64,000 bases of DNA. Source: HRBIN30 sp964534275. Lineage in GTDB: Bacteria; Desulfobacterota; Binatia; HRBIN30. The notes below the pieces were generated by a model, which worked only from the letters and a program-made list of their open reading frames with translations, searched no databases and was not told where the DNA came from. The translations under genes and the position numbers were made by a program. Location: positions 1 to 64,000 of the forward strand of contig CAZHQG010000005.1 in assembly GCA_964534275.1 (NCBI GenBank). Reading direction: 5' to 3'. Positions 51,390 through 59,780 of this stretch are shown piece by piece; the first letter of the stretch is position 1; every line of letters starts with the position of its first letter.

Positions 51390-54365
51390 CTACTGTGCTA
51401 CGAAGGTAGTCGTGACCTCGATGTCTCCCAAGGTTTGCTGCCCCAGTGCCGTGAAAGCGCCGCCCAAGGTGAGCCCGGTGATGTTCCCGGCGATGAGATT
51501 GGCGCAGCTCACCGTTTGACCCAGCACGCACCTCGGCGTTGCGGGATATCCTGGGTCGTCATTCTTGCACAACACCGTAGCGCAAGCTTGGCCGGTGGTC
51601 AGCAGGAAAGGATATGGGACGCCACGCGAAATCAACGGATCCAGATCCGTGCAAAAAGTGGGCTGACAAGCGCCAATGGAAGTACCAATGCTCATGGCGC
51701 TTGCAACAAGCATGCTCCCAGGGCCGCCAATTCCCGACAAGGTTAATTGTACCGGCCCACCAGGCTCGCCTGCCTCAGGGCAACTGTTCTGTGTTGTGTC
51801 TACGTTGAGGTTGTCGAGGCTTTCGCAGCCCATCACTCCACTAGCGGCGTTGCCCGGGCCAAAGGCGGACGTGCACGGCCGGTTCGCCGGGCACGGTTGC
51901 GGCCAACTCGCGAATCCAGAGGTGCAAGATTCAGCGAACGTCCCGTCCGGGAGGAAAATGCCGCCACCGCACGTCTTGTATTCCGCGGCGCGTATGCATG
52001 CGCAGGCTAGGGTCGAAATGGGGATTTGGTCGAACTGAACGCTTGCCACCGGAACCACCACAGGAACTTGCCCAGCGCGTTCCTTTCCAATCTTGAGCTG
52101 CTGCGAACCGCGGAGACGCAATCCGATGACCAACGGATCGCCCCACACTACGGCACAGCTGGTGGCCGGCTCGCAGGTTTGGTCAGGTCGCACCACCCCT
52201 GGGACAAGTTGGTAGTCCACGATCGTTTCGGTCGTGCAGTTGGCAGCGCAGCCGTCGCCGCCAAAGGTCCAGCACGCCAGGCAGGCACCACTTGGGCAGT
52301 CCTCGTCGCTGTGGCACAACGTATACGCTTTTTCGCCGCCTTGGCACACGCCGCTGTATTCGTCAGTCACGCCGTAACAATCGTCATCGCGTGCGCACGA
52401 CTGGCCCGCCTTGCTCGTGCCAAGACAAATTCCGCCATCGTCGCATTCTTCATCTCCCTCGACGATGCCGTTACCGCAAATGACCGCGCCCGTCGGTGGT
52501 GTTGGCGTCCGCGTAGGCCGGGGTGTTCCCGAGTGCGTTCTCGTTGGTGTGGGTGTACCAGTCCGCGTGGGTGTGGCGGACGGTGGCGTTTGCAAGTTAG
52601 ACACGCAGACAACACCTTCTCTACCGTAAAAATTGGGAACCAGTCCGCCGTTCGGATCAGCGGCACGGGCGTTGGCCACGTTCAGGACGCCCCCCGTTCC
52701 GCTGACGCTGATGCCGCAGGTGTAGAGCAAAGTTCCGTCGGGAATTGGGGCTACGTTGTCAACGGAGAATACAATCGCCCTCGACCCAGTGCACAGATTG
52801 CCGGAACAGCTTGGCGGCTGAAACGCAAAGCTCGTAGAGCCCTTGTCAATGCCAGGGTTTACTGCGCAATCCGGCCGCCCCAGGAAATTCGCGCGAATGC
52901 GTACATTGTCGTCGAAAAGGATGTCATTTTGTACGCCGGCGATTTCCGCGCCGCCTGTGGCCAGCCGCACGCTGACAGTTGCCTCTCCAGGGGCACTCAA
53001 GTGGAGATCCTCTACGTACACCGCTGGGCCCACCGGAGCAGGCCTCATGGGAGCGCAACCGGGCATTGGAGTTGCGGCTGGCGTTCGCGTAGCTGTCGGC
53101 GTGGAAGTGGCTGTCGAGGGTCGTTCCCGTTGGCACGCTTGGTCGCATCCGTCGCCATTGATCCGGTTCCCGTCGTCACAGGTTTCGTGGTCTGGTTGCA
53201 CGACGCCATCGCCGCATGTACTCGGCCGGCACTCGATCTCGAGCAAATTACGGTCTGTATCGCCAAACGAGTTGAAAACTTTCACGTCGAAACGCTTCCG
53301 CGTGCGCTTGAGGCCTTTGCTCGAGTTCCGAAGGGGCACTTCCACTAGAAAAGCGGGGCTACAAACGTCCGGCAAAGAGTTTGCCGTACCGAGGAATGCC
53401 GGCGCATTGGTTCGCCACACGGTTAAACCCAAACCACCTAAACCCAAGTGATACTCGATTTGGTCGAGGTTTCGGGCATCGCTGGCATCGCGCAAGTGGC
53501 GTGGGTTGGGCTGCCGCACGCGTGCCGCCACCACGTTGGTGGGTGCGCATTCTGGTAGGCGGGGGTCGCGGTTGTTGATACAGGCTTGCACGGCAACCAT
53601 ACAAACCGCATTGCCCAGGTCCGGATCCGCATCGCAGCGCGGGTCCCCTTCGTGGCAAACGATGCGATTACGCGGTTGCCCGCTGAAATCCCGGGGCACC
53701 GCAGCCGAGGGAAGCCACTCGAACATACAGTTGGAGGTGCGCTTTCCACCGCCTGGGATGCACGAGTTGGTGGTGCTTGGCAGACTGCAAGGGCCTGGGG
53801 GCGATGTCGGAGTGGGCGTGGGAACCGGAGCCCACCAAGGGGGGCGCAAAGTGAACAAACTAGATGTTGTCGCTCCAATCCTGCCGCTGCGTACTGGGCT
53901 GGCAGACATCGTTAGGGTTTTGGTTCCAGGGGTGGAGTCGTTGGTTAGCCCCCACACCTGGAGACTCAGCAAACCCGAGCTGTCCACTTCGATGGGCGAC
54001 CGAAACGAAAGGAACGGTCCCGACCGGGCGACCCATTTGGCGATGGTTGCACCATTGACAATCCCGCCGGAAACTGTGGATGTGTCCGTGTCCCCAGGAA
54101 ACTGAATCGTGATCACCGTGTCTACCAGGATCTCGCATCCCGATAGACCAGGCATTTGGGCGACTATGGAGTAATCTGCGCTTGCTCCTGCTTCAGTAGG
54201 CCAAACAGAAACGGCGACAAGGCGAAATTCTCGGCCGCCACAATTGTAGCCGTGTGCGGGTGCGGCAAATGCGAACAGGGGAAGAAGCGCTCCGAACCAC
54301 CACAACGAGCGTGCGCACGTTCCAACTCGGGAATTGCGCGACGCTAACGAAGTTCTCGTTGACAC
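51390..54365 (-). CDS. Large secreted Cys-rich protein with cohesin-like domain and DUF4215-type repeats
   Basis: 991 residues from GTG 54365, chosen for the GGGGG stretch before it and a signal peptide ending PAHG. Order: an N-terminal beta domain with few Cys, a Thr/Pro linker, a Cys-rich region, a Myxococcus-type repeat CGDGVVQPDHETCDDGN with INGDGCDQACQ, a Thr/Pro linker, a cohesin-like domain (YVEDLHLSAPGEATVSVRLA, IAGVQNDILFDDNVRI, DNVAPIPDGTLLYTCGISV), a second Thr/Pro linker, a second repeat CGNGIVEGDEECDDGG, and a Cys-rich C-terminus without a membrane anchor. About 50 cysteines overall. Probably an extracellular scaffold or surface-bound protein. Downstream is the PflX-like gene. 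Confidence 0.82.
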   Translation of the reverse strand: MSTRTSLASRNSRVGTCARSLWWFGALLPLFAFAAPAHGYNCGGREFRLVAVSVWPTEAGASADYSIVAQMPGLSGCEILVDTVITIQFPGDTDTSTVSGGIVNGATIAKWVARSGPFLSFRSPIEVDSSGLLSLQVWGLTNDSTPGTKTLTMSASPVRSGRIGATTSSLFTLRPPWWAPVPTPTPTSPPGPCSLPSTTNSCIPGGGKRTSNCMFEWLPSAAVPRDFSGQPRNRIVCHEGDPRCDADPDLGNAVCMVAVQACINNRDPRLPECAPTNVVAARVRQPNPRHLRDASDARNLDQIEYHLGLGGLGLTVWRTNAPAFLGTANSLPDVCSPAFLVEVPLRNSSKGLKRTRKRFDVKVFNSFGDTDRNLLEIECRPSTCGDGVVQPDHETCDDGNRINGDGCDQACQRERPSTATSTPTATRTPAATPMPGCAPMRPAPVGPAVYVEDLHLSAPGEATVSVRLATGGAEIAGVQNDILFDDNVRIRANFLGRPDCAVNPGIDKGSTSFAFQPPSCSGNLCTGSRAIVFSVDNVAPIPDGTLLYTCGISVSGTGGVLNVANARAADPNGGLVPNFYGREGVVCVSNLQTPPSATPTRTGTPTPTRTHSGTPRPTRTPTPPTGAVICGNGIVEGDEECDDGGICLGTSKAGQSCARDDDCYGVTDEYSGVCQGGEKAYTLCHSDEDCPSGACLACWTFGGDGCAANCTTETIVDYQLVPGVVRPDQTCEPATSCAVVWGDPLVIGLRLRGSQQLKIGKERAGQVPVVVPVASVQFDQIPISTLACACIRAAEYKTCGGGIFLPDGTFAESCTSGFASWPQPCPANRPCTSAFGPGNAASGVMGCESLDNLNVDTTQNSCPEAGEPGGPVQLTLSGIGGPGSMLVASAMSIGTSIGACQPTFCTDLDPLISRGVPYPFLLTTGQACATVLCKNDDPGYPATPRCVLGQTVSCANLIAGNITGLTLGGAFTALGQQTLGDIEVTTTFVAQ

Positions 54366-55108
54366 CGACCCGGTCCCCCGTTTGGAATTCCTCTTGCCGT
54401 AGCCTGCAGCTCTGCCACGCTCGGGCACGAGCTGTCAAGTGCACGGCTGGCGGCGAAGAAGGGGAGTGTTTCGTGACCGTTCCGGAAAAGGGGCGTGTTC
54501 GAGAGTTCTCGGGGTGCGTTTCGATGCGGGACTCGAACTGGAACCTCAGGCGGCGATGCTTAGTGGAGTGCCAACCCTGCACTGGAACACGCGAGCTCCA
54601 TGGAAAGCCATTCGTTGGCCTCGCGGGCTCTCCCAAGAGACGCGGTCGCTGGCAAGGGGTGAGTGGCGCCGTATCGGGTGCCACTGTCCTGCTGATTCCT
54701 GCTGGCCATCCGCTCCGCGCGGCGTTGTCGTGTAAACGGACGACGGCGCCCCCACCTCAGAGCCGCTTCGGGGCAATGCTCCGGCGGGAGTGGCGTCGTC
54801 GTTTGGGGAACTTGTCTCAGCGTAACGGGGTGGTGTTGTCGTCGAGCCTCCTCGAGGCCAGCGGCGAGTGTGGGGTCATCCTCCGATACGCGCCATCGTT
54901 CGATCCCCCTACCCGCACGGGCGCAGGGTTTGACGGAAGGTTGTCTGGGCGGAGGGTTCCGGTTCGTCAATCCTGTTACCCGTCCAAGGGTAGACCACGT
55001 GTTGCACGCCGAGGGTGGCGTGTAAGCCGAAGAGAAAGGGCTTTAAAACCAGAAGATGTCCCAACTGCGACGAGGTTTGTCGCACATACGCTTTCTGGAG
55101 GCGCAATC
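54366..55108. other. 743-base region between two cohesin-like genes
   Basis: The frame of the gene at 55109 stays open through this region back to 54254, but the translation has no known domain and no signal, and the real start is the GGAGG-preceded ATG at 55109. No RNA gene could be supported. The region must carry the two divergent promoters and may hold remnants of a lost gene. Confidence 0.45.
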
Positions 55109-56734
55109 ATGAACGTGCGGCGAACTACCCGGCCGACAGAGCTCCGGCTCAGTCCCGAGCTCCACCCTTGGAGGCGCTACGTGGGTACCCTCCGTGTTTT
55201 GCGTAAAGGTTGTGTGTCCGGCTGGCTCAGTTGGTGTCTTGGAGTCAGTGTTGTCTGCGCTGCAACGGCACTGGCGCAGCCGGAGATCATTGTTGGTTCG
55301 GTTGCTGCCCAACCCGGCTGGGTGGTGGAGTTGAATGTGAGCCTGCGAAAAAATGGTCACGATGTCCGTGGCGCGGGCGTGCATATCTTTTTCGATCCGC
55401 GGTATACACCAGTGGCGCAGCGAGAGCGTGGCGTTCCCGATTGCTGGGTCGCACCGGGGGTGGCGCAGGAAGGGCGGTTTGCCTTTTGGCCTCCAGGTTG
55501 CTGGCAATGGGACGAGACCTGCGACACTTTGCGGGCAATTTTGGTTGGTTTGGGTAGCGAGAGACCAACGTTGCCCGATGGTCCATTGTTCACCTGCAGG
55601 GTACAAGTGTCCCCGAGCGCAGCTCCCGGGCGATATGAGTTAGCGAACGACTTTGCCGACGCATCTGATGGCGCCGGAACTGCCATCGTACCCACGCGGG
55701 TAAGCGGTGCGGTGATCGTGAGTCAGCCGCCCGGAGGCGGAGGCTGTGCGATAGCCCGCAGCGGCGAAGGGCCCTGGACACATGTGGCAGTGATGTTGAT
55801 CTTCTTGCTGGCTTTGCGGTGGTATCGGTGGCTGCGCCAGCTTATGGTGACGGCTGGTTGTGACCTAACCAGAGCAAGCGGGCGGTGTATTGTGGTGGTG
55901 TTCCTGGTTAGCATTCCCTGTGCTGGGCTCGCTCAGTCGGCTGGTACGATCATCGAGATCTCTGGCCGTTGGTGGCGTCACGGTTCCGACGACTTCGGGG
56001 AGTGGCAAGGGACCGTGACGCTGTTTCCTGACGGGGGACTGAGCGGTAGCGTGACGCTCCGCTCCAAGGACGAACGGGAGGTTCTTAACCTGTCGGCGAC
56101 CGTGAGGGACGGGGGTAGCGTCCGCGGCCGCTTGCGCAATCCTCGTGGCCGTTTAGCAGGCAAGTTCGTAGGGAATTGGGGCAGTCTCGGCTTCGGCGTG
56201 GAGCCGCAAGTTGCCATTGCCGGCTCGCTTTCGCGCCGCTCTGGAGAGCGTTTGCAGTGGCGTGTGGACCGCATCGATGTGCGACAGAAAAGGGCGCCAG
56301 CCGAAGTCGTCGCTGATTTGGCAGCCGGCAAGGCGCGCCGGCTTGCGGTGATCGTCGATACGTACCCAGCGGAGCGCGCGGCTCGGAGTAGGAACCCAAA
56401 CCGGACGGAAAGGGCAACGTTGTCACCGAATGAGCAAGCAGTGCTTGCAATTGAATTGAGGTCGTTGAACGAGAGCCTAGTCCGTGCCCTGCGTGATTAT
56501 GGTGCGGAGGTGCCGTCAGTTGTCGGAAACGTCCCCTCGTTTGTCATCATCGTGCCGAATCTAGATGTGTTGCGCAAAGTGTTGTCTCACCCGCTGGTAC
56601 GGGAAGTCGTCGTTCCAGTGGGGGATCGCGGTTGGACCGTGGAGCCGCTATTGAGCGAGAGCCTCCCCTTGATTGGGCAGCCGTTGGTGGAGAGCCGGTT
56701 ACGTGGGGCGGCGTGCCGTTGCGGTGGTCGATAG
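55109..56734 (+). CDS. Cohesin-like / internal sorting-like segment / second signal / beta and I9-like domains (N-terminal part of a subtilase)
   Basis: 541 residues from ATG 55109. Long N-terminus and signal (about 36-57, ending ALAQ), cohesin-like domain (about 58-205: IIVGSVAAQPGWVVELNVSL, GAGVHIFFDPRY, GPLFTCRVQVS), Gly-rich spacer, Cys213, membrane helix about 224-236, Arg-rich RWYRWLR, then a second signal-like segment (about 257-276, ending AGLAQ) and a beta domain opening EISGRWWRHG. Residues about 345-500 look like an I9-type propeptide (ELRSLNESLVRALRDYGAEV). The end LLSESLPLIGQPLVE is the usual lead-in to an S8 catalytic domain, but the frame is lost there. Same architecture as 1577-2749. 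Confidence 0.72.
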   Translation: MNVRRTTRPTELRLSPELHPWRRYVGTLRVLRKGCVSGWLSWCLGVSVVCAATALAQPEIIVGSVAAQPGWVVELNVSLRKNGHDVRGAGVHIFFDPRYTPVAQRERGVPDCWVAPGVAQEGRFAFWPPGCWQWDETCDTLRAILVGLGSERPTLPDGPLFTCRVQVSPSAAPGRYELANDFADASDGAGTAIVPTRVSGAVIVSQPPGGGGCAIARSGEGPWTHVAVMLIFLLALRWYRWLRQLMVTAGCDLTRASGRCIVVVFLVSIPCAGLAQSAGTIIEISGRWWRHGSDDFGEWQGTVTLFPDGGLSGSVTLRSKDEREVLNLSATVRDGGSVRGRLRNPRGRLAGKFVGNWGSLGFGVEPQVAIAGSLSRRSGERLQWRVDRIDVRQKRAPAEVVADLAAGKARRLAVIVDTYPAERAARSRNPNRTERATLSPNEQAVLAIELRSLNESLVRALRDYGAEVPSVVGNVPSFVIIVPNLDVLRKVLSHPLVREVVVPVGDRGWTVEPLLSESLPLIGQPLVESRLRGAACRCGGR

Positions 56735-57590
56735 CGGCCTCCTTTGGAACTTGACCGCTGGCGGTCAATTCGTTTTTGGCCCGGGCTGTGCCCTCGGCCC
56801 AGGTAGCCCCGACTGCGCCGTCCTTTGGCACCGCAACTTTCTCAGTGGGCTGGATAATGACTTCTCGCAGGTCCCTGACGAGTTGCTGACGGCCTTTCAC
56901 GGTACTTGGGTTTCTGCAATTGCTTATCGAGTCGCCCCGTCCGCCGGCCTGGTTGGGTTAAAGGTGGTTAGGGATAGGGCGGACCCAGGGGATTTTGAGC
57001 GCGTCCTCCAGGCACTGGATTGGGTGGCAGAGCACGCGCTCCAGTTTGGAATCGTGGCAGTGAACATAAGCTTGGCGGTTGCGAGACAGGGCGAAGCAGT
57101 GCTGAGGCAGGAGCCGTGCAGGGAAGAGGCGGAGCTAGTTGCCAGGGTGCGGCGCTTGTGGTGCGAACGAGATGTGCTGGTGGTAGCCGCGAGTGGCAAC
57201 GACCGCCGAACCGACGCTTTGACCGTCCCAGCTTGTGTCCCAGGGGTCGTGAGGGTTGGTGCGGTATACGATGCGGCAGATTTTGCGCCTTCGAAGTGTC
57301 CCGATATTGCCTTTCCGGATCGGGTCGCTTGCTTTTCGAACACGGCACCTTTTTTGAAGTTACTTGCGCCGGGCGAGCGAATCACCACGGGCATCTTCCA
57401 GGACCTGGGCCGCGAAGGTGAGGGTGCAGGAACGTCCGCGGCCGCGCCGCGTGCGGCGGTTCGCCCTCGAGGCCGGCGCAGGCGAAGGGTTCGAACTCGC
57501 AGGCAAGGGGCTCTTCTACAGTGCTGGGCAAGGGCGGTTGCTTTTGCTCGATGTTGCAAACGGCGAGGTTCGACGCGAGACCCGCTATGA
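56673..57590 (+). CDS. S8 subtilase catalytic domain, frame-disrupted at both ends
   Basis: Reads from TTG 56673, but the protein is the continuation of the previous frame after a one-base shift near 56690-56705. Subtilase residues are in order: Asp20 in AVAVVDSG, His76 in AFHGTWVSA, oxyanion Asn176 in VVAASGND, and Ser255 in AGTSAAAP. Cys near positions 39, 48 and 149 suggest disulfides. After the Ser motif the usual helix is missing and the frame turns into Arg-rich nonsense (RPRGRRRRRVRTRRQ), so a second change lies near 57440-57490. All four catalytic elements are intact, so a sequencing error or recent decay are both possible. Confidence 0.6.
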   Translation: MGSRWWRAGYVGRRAVAVVDSGLLWNLTAGGQFVFGPGCALGPGSPDCAVLWHRNFLSGLDNDFSQVPDELLTAFHGTWVSAIAYRVAPSAGLVGLKVVRDRADPGDFERVLQALDWVAEHALQFGIVAVNISLAVARQGEAVLRQEPCREEAELVARVRRLWCERDVLVVAASGNDRRTDALTVPACVPGVVRVGAVYDAADFAPSKCPDIAFPDRVACFSNTAPFLKLLAPGERITTGIFQDLGREGEGAGTSAAAPRAAVRPRGRRRRRVRTRRQGALLQCWARAVAFARCCKRRGSTRDPL

Positions 57591-58413
57591 GGGTTCGGTG
57601 GCGGCCCTTGCTCTGAACGCTCAACGCAACGAATTGCTTGTTGGCATCAACCAAGGCAGCAGCGTGAGAGTGCAGGTCGTCGATGCGGACACACTGGAAT
57701 TCCGGCGCGAGTGGACCCCGCCGCTGCCGGCGGGTGCGTCGCTTCAGGACATGGCTGTGTCCCCGGGTGGAGAGGCACTGCATTTAGTGACCCAGCGCCC
57801 GAACTTGTGGCTTTTGGCAACTTTGTCCGGCGACATTCGCCGCACGTTGGAGCTTGGGCAATGGTGGAACATGCGGTTGTTGCTGGCTCCGGAAAACGAA
57901 GTGGTTTACGCCTTGAAGTTCTCGTTTGGGTTGCCTGAAAAGTACGAAAGCGTAGTCAGGATTGATACGGGTGCTGGCAACGCCACTGCTGCGTGGGAAA
58001 TAGAAAACGACTCCAGTCGGTTCGAGTATCGCTATGTGGCCGACCTCAAGTGGGGACCGCAAGAAGTTCTGTGGGCTAGTGGTTTCACCGCACCGGCCGG
58101 AAGAGCCACCGCGTGGCTGGTGGAACTCGATGCCGCCAGCCTGGATCCTCGGCGCACCTGGTCGTTCGGATCGTGGCGAGATGGCGGCATGTTGGCGATA
58201 TTGCCGTTTCCCTGTCCGGAACTCCGCCCACTGACTTGCGACTGCGACACTGACGGTACCGTGACGGTCGACGAAGTAGTGCGGGCAGTGGTGGCCGCGA
58301 TGGAGACACTTCCCACGTGGGCATGCCCGATGGCCGACCAAAATGGCGACGACAAGGTTACCATCGAGGAGCTTGTCGCCGGTGTGAACTGTGTGCTCGG
58401 CGGTTGTTCATGA
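57364..58413 (+). CDS. Propeller domain with C-terminal dockerin-like pair (C-terminal part of subtilase locus)
   Basis: Meaningful sequence begins about residue 30 (FALEAGAGEGFELAGKGLFY), so the TTG at 57364 is probably not a real start; this is the third segment of the locus. A beta-propeller of WD/YVTN type (GRLLLLDVANGEVRRET, NELLVGINQGSSVRVQVVD, LHLVTQRPNLWLLATLSG) is followed by a Cys-framed EF-hand pair at about 292-349: CDTDGTVTVDEVVRAVVAAM and DQNGDDKVTIEELVAGVNCV. It keeps open reading throughout. The stop overlaps the next ATG (ATGA at 58410). Confidence 0.7.
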   Translation: MRRASESPRASSRTWAAKVRVQERPRPRRVRRFALEAGAGEGFELAGKGLFYSAGQGRLLLLDVANGEVRRETRYEGSVAALALNAQRNELLVGINQGSSVRVQVVDADTLEFRREWTPPLPAGASLQDMAVSPGGEALHLVTQRPNLWLLATLSGDIRRTLELGQWWNMRLLLAPENEVVYALKFSFGLPEKYESVVRIDTGAGNATAAWEIENDSSRFEYRYVADLKWGPQEVLWASGFTAPAGRATAWLVELDAASLDPRRTWSFGSWRDGGMLAILPFPCPELRPLTCDCDTDGTVTVDEVVRAVVAAMETLPTWACPMADQNGDDKVTIEELVAGVNCVLGGCS

Positions 58414-59306
58414 ACTTTCGGGATTCGCAAATGAACAAACGCGTTCGATCCTCGCTGCACTACGCTGGACCCCAGCGCGCGGCGGAAAGAGCCGTTGATG
58501 TGCGCATCGGGCAACAGTCTTTATCGACGCCGGAGGGCGACCCGGTGGGCCCTGCCTTCGAGCGCGACGAGGGACAAGCGGTCCAGAATCTCTTGTCGAA
58601 CGTGTTGTCCGAACTCGCCATGGTGCGTGGCCTGTTGCATGCGCTGCTGGAACAACTGGGGGTTCGCGACGAGTTTTCAGGTGCTGGCTCGAACGAGAGC
58701 ACTGGTTCCGGGCGAAACGCGCGAACTGCGCGTACGGCTCTACTTCGTCGAGAGTCAGACGTTTGGTTTTTGCGCTTCGGAACGGAAATTTGTCGGGTGC
58801 GGGATTGTAAGGGGCTTCGGTACCTGGCTCTGCTCGTCAAGCACCCAGGAAAGCGGGTGCATGTGGCGGAAATGTTGGCGTGGATCAGCCCGGCGGATGG
58901 TTTTGCTTCGGGCAGCAAGGGGGAACAGTTCGCTGCGAGCAAGAGCGATTTGGAACCGCTCTTGGATTCCCGGGCGCTCCGAGAACTCCAGGCGCGGTTG
59001 CAACAGGTGGAGGAGGAGTTGGATGAAGCCCAACGTGCGAACGACCTGGGGCAGCAAGTAGTTCTCCACCGGGAGCAAGAGTGGCTGCGCTCCGAGATCG
59101 GCCGCGCGTGGCGGCAGCACAAGAAGAATCCTTCCACCGAGCGGTGCCGCCACGCCGTGAGCAAGGCGATTCGGCGTGCTCTCCAGAAACTATCCGTCGT
59201 TGCTCCTCAGGCCACCTCGCACCTGCGCACGACCATCCATTGCGGCTACGTTTGTGCGTACTTGCCGGACCCGACGAACGCTCCCGAGTGGGTGGTGGAG
59301 TGGTAG
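58410..59306 (+). CDS. Regulator-type C-terminal domain protein coupled to the dockerin-like gene
   Basis: 298 residues from ATG 58410. Residues about 110-150 (SDVWFLRFGTEICRVRDCKGLRYLALLVKHPG-type, with VRDCKGLRYLALLVKHPGK) and the later coiled and basic section (LRELQARLQQVEEELDEAQ, RCRHAVSKAIRRALQKL, LRTTIHCGYVCAYLPDP) match the C-terminal domain of large ATPase/cyclase-linked transcriptional regulators. Here it stands alone, with no ATPase or cyclase. The N-terminal 90 residues include FERDEGQAVQNLLSNVLSELAMVRGLLHALLEQLG. Predicted cytoplasmic signalling or DNA-binding protein. Confidence 0.65.
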   Translation: MNFRDSQMNKRVRSSLHYAGPQRAAERAVDVRIGQQSLSTPEGDPVGPAFERDEGQAVQNLLSNVLSELAMVRGLLHALLEQLGVRDEFSGAGSNESTGSGRNARTARTALLRRESDVWFLRFGTEICRVRDCKGLRYLALLVKHPGKRVHVAEMLAWISPADGFASGSKGEQFAASKSDLEPLLDSRALRELQARLQQVEEELDEAQRANDLGQQVVLHREQEWLRSEIGRAWRQHKKNPSTERCRHAVSKAIRRALQKLSVVAPQATSHLRTTIHCGYVCAYLPDPTNAPEWVVEW

Positions 59307-59534
59307 AAGGAGGCTTGGCAGGCGGCAAACTTTTTCACGCCCCTTCACTTGCGTTTGGTCGGAAGTTGGACAGCCGGCGAGCTTCGCTGCCGTCAAGCAC
59401 GGAACAAGAGTCCTGACCTACGTAGGCCTCAAAACGCGGGACGTTTTGCTCAAGCCACCATCGTGCGACGTTTTCGGTAACGAAAGATTTGCGGGCGCTT
59501 TGGTGCCCTATTGCAAAGCGCGGCACCATGATGT

Positions 59535-59548
59535 ATATGGCGCCATAT
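59535..59548. promoter_or_regulatory. Palindrome over antitoxin start codon
   Basis: ATATGGCGCCATAT is a perfect 14-bp palindrome whose last bases are the AT of the start codon at 59547. No Shine-Dalgarno precedes that ATG. It is a plausible binding site for the ribbon-helix-helix antitoxin. Confidence 0.6.
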
Positions 59549-59780
59549 GTCTGAATCGCTGAAAACGACTGTTTACCTGGATCGTGCGGACTACGAGCGC
59601 TTGAAAGCTCTGGCGCGCAAGCAAGGCCGCAAGCCCGCCGAGCTCGTGCGCGAAGCAGTGGCGATCTATGCGCGCGAGCACGGGGCGGTGGTGCCCAGAA
59701 GCGTCGGCAAGGGGCGTAGCGGGCGGTCCGACTTAAGCGAACGCGCGGAAGAGTTGCTCGAAGGATTGGGCCGTTCATGA
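59547..59780 (+). CDS. Ribbon-helix-helix antitoxin (CopG-like)
   Basis: 77 residues. The N-terminal strand SLKTTVYLDRADYERLKALA and helix RKPAELVREAVAIYAREHG form the MetJ/Arc/CopG DNA-binding fold. The C-terminal 30 residues are flexible and charged (KGRSGRSDLSERAEELLEGL) and should wrap the toxin. Stop overlaps the toxin start (ATGA at 59777). It is expected to bind the palindrome at its own start and to neutralise the PIN-domain protein. Confidence 0.87.
   Translation: MSESLKTTVYLDRADYERLKALARKQGRKPAELVREAVAIYAREHGAVVPRSVGKGRSGRSDLSERAEELLEGLGRS

Noticed and set aside
54525..54600. GGGACTCGAACTGG, a tRNA T-arm-like string on the minus strand
   Set aside because: The putative T-stem does not pair (TCCAG against CCCGC) and I could not form a D arm or an anticodon arm.
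54254..55108. Upstream extension of the cohesin-like gene at 55109 (continuous open frame)
   Set aside because: Residues before 55109 show no domain or signal, the ATG has a GGAGG site, and the region must hold a promoter.
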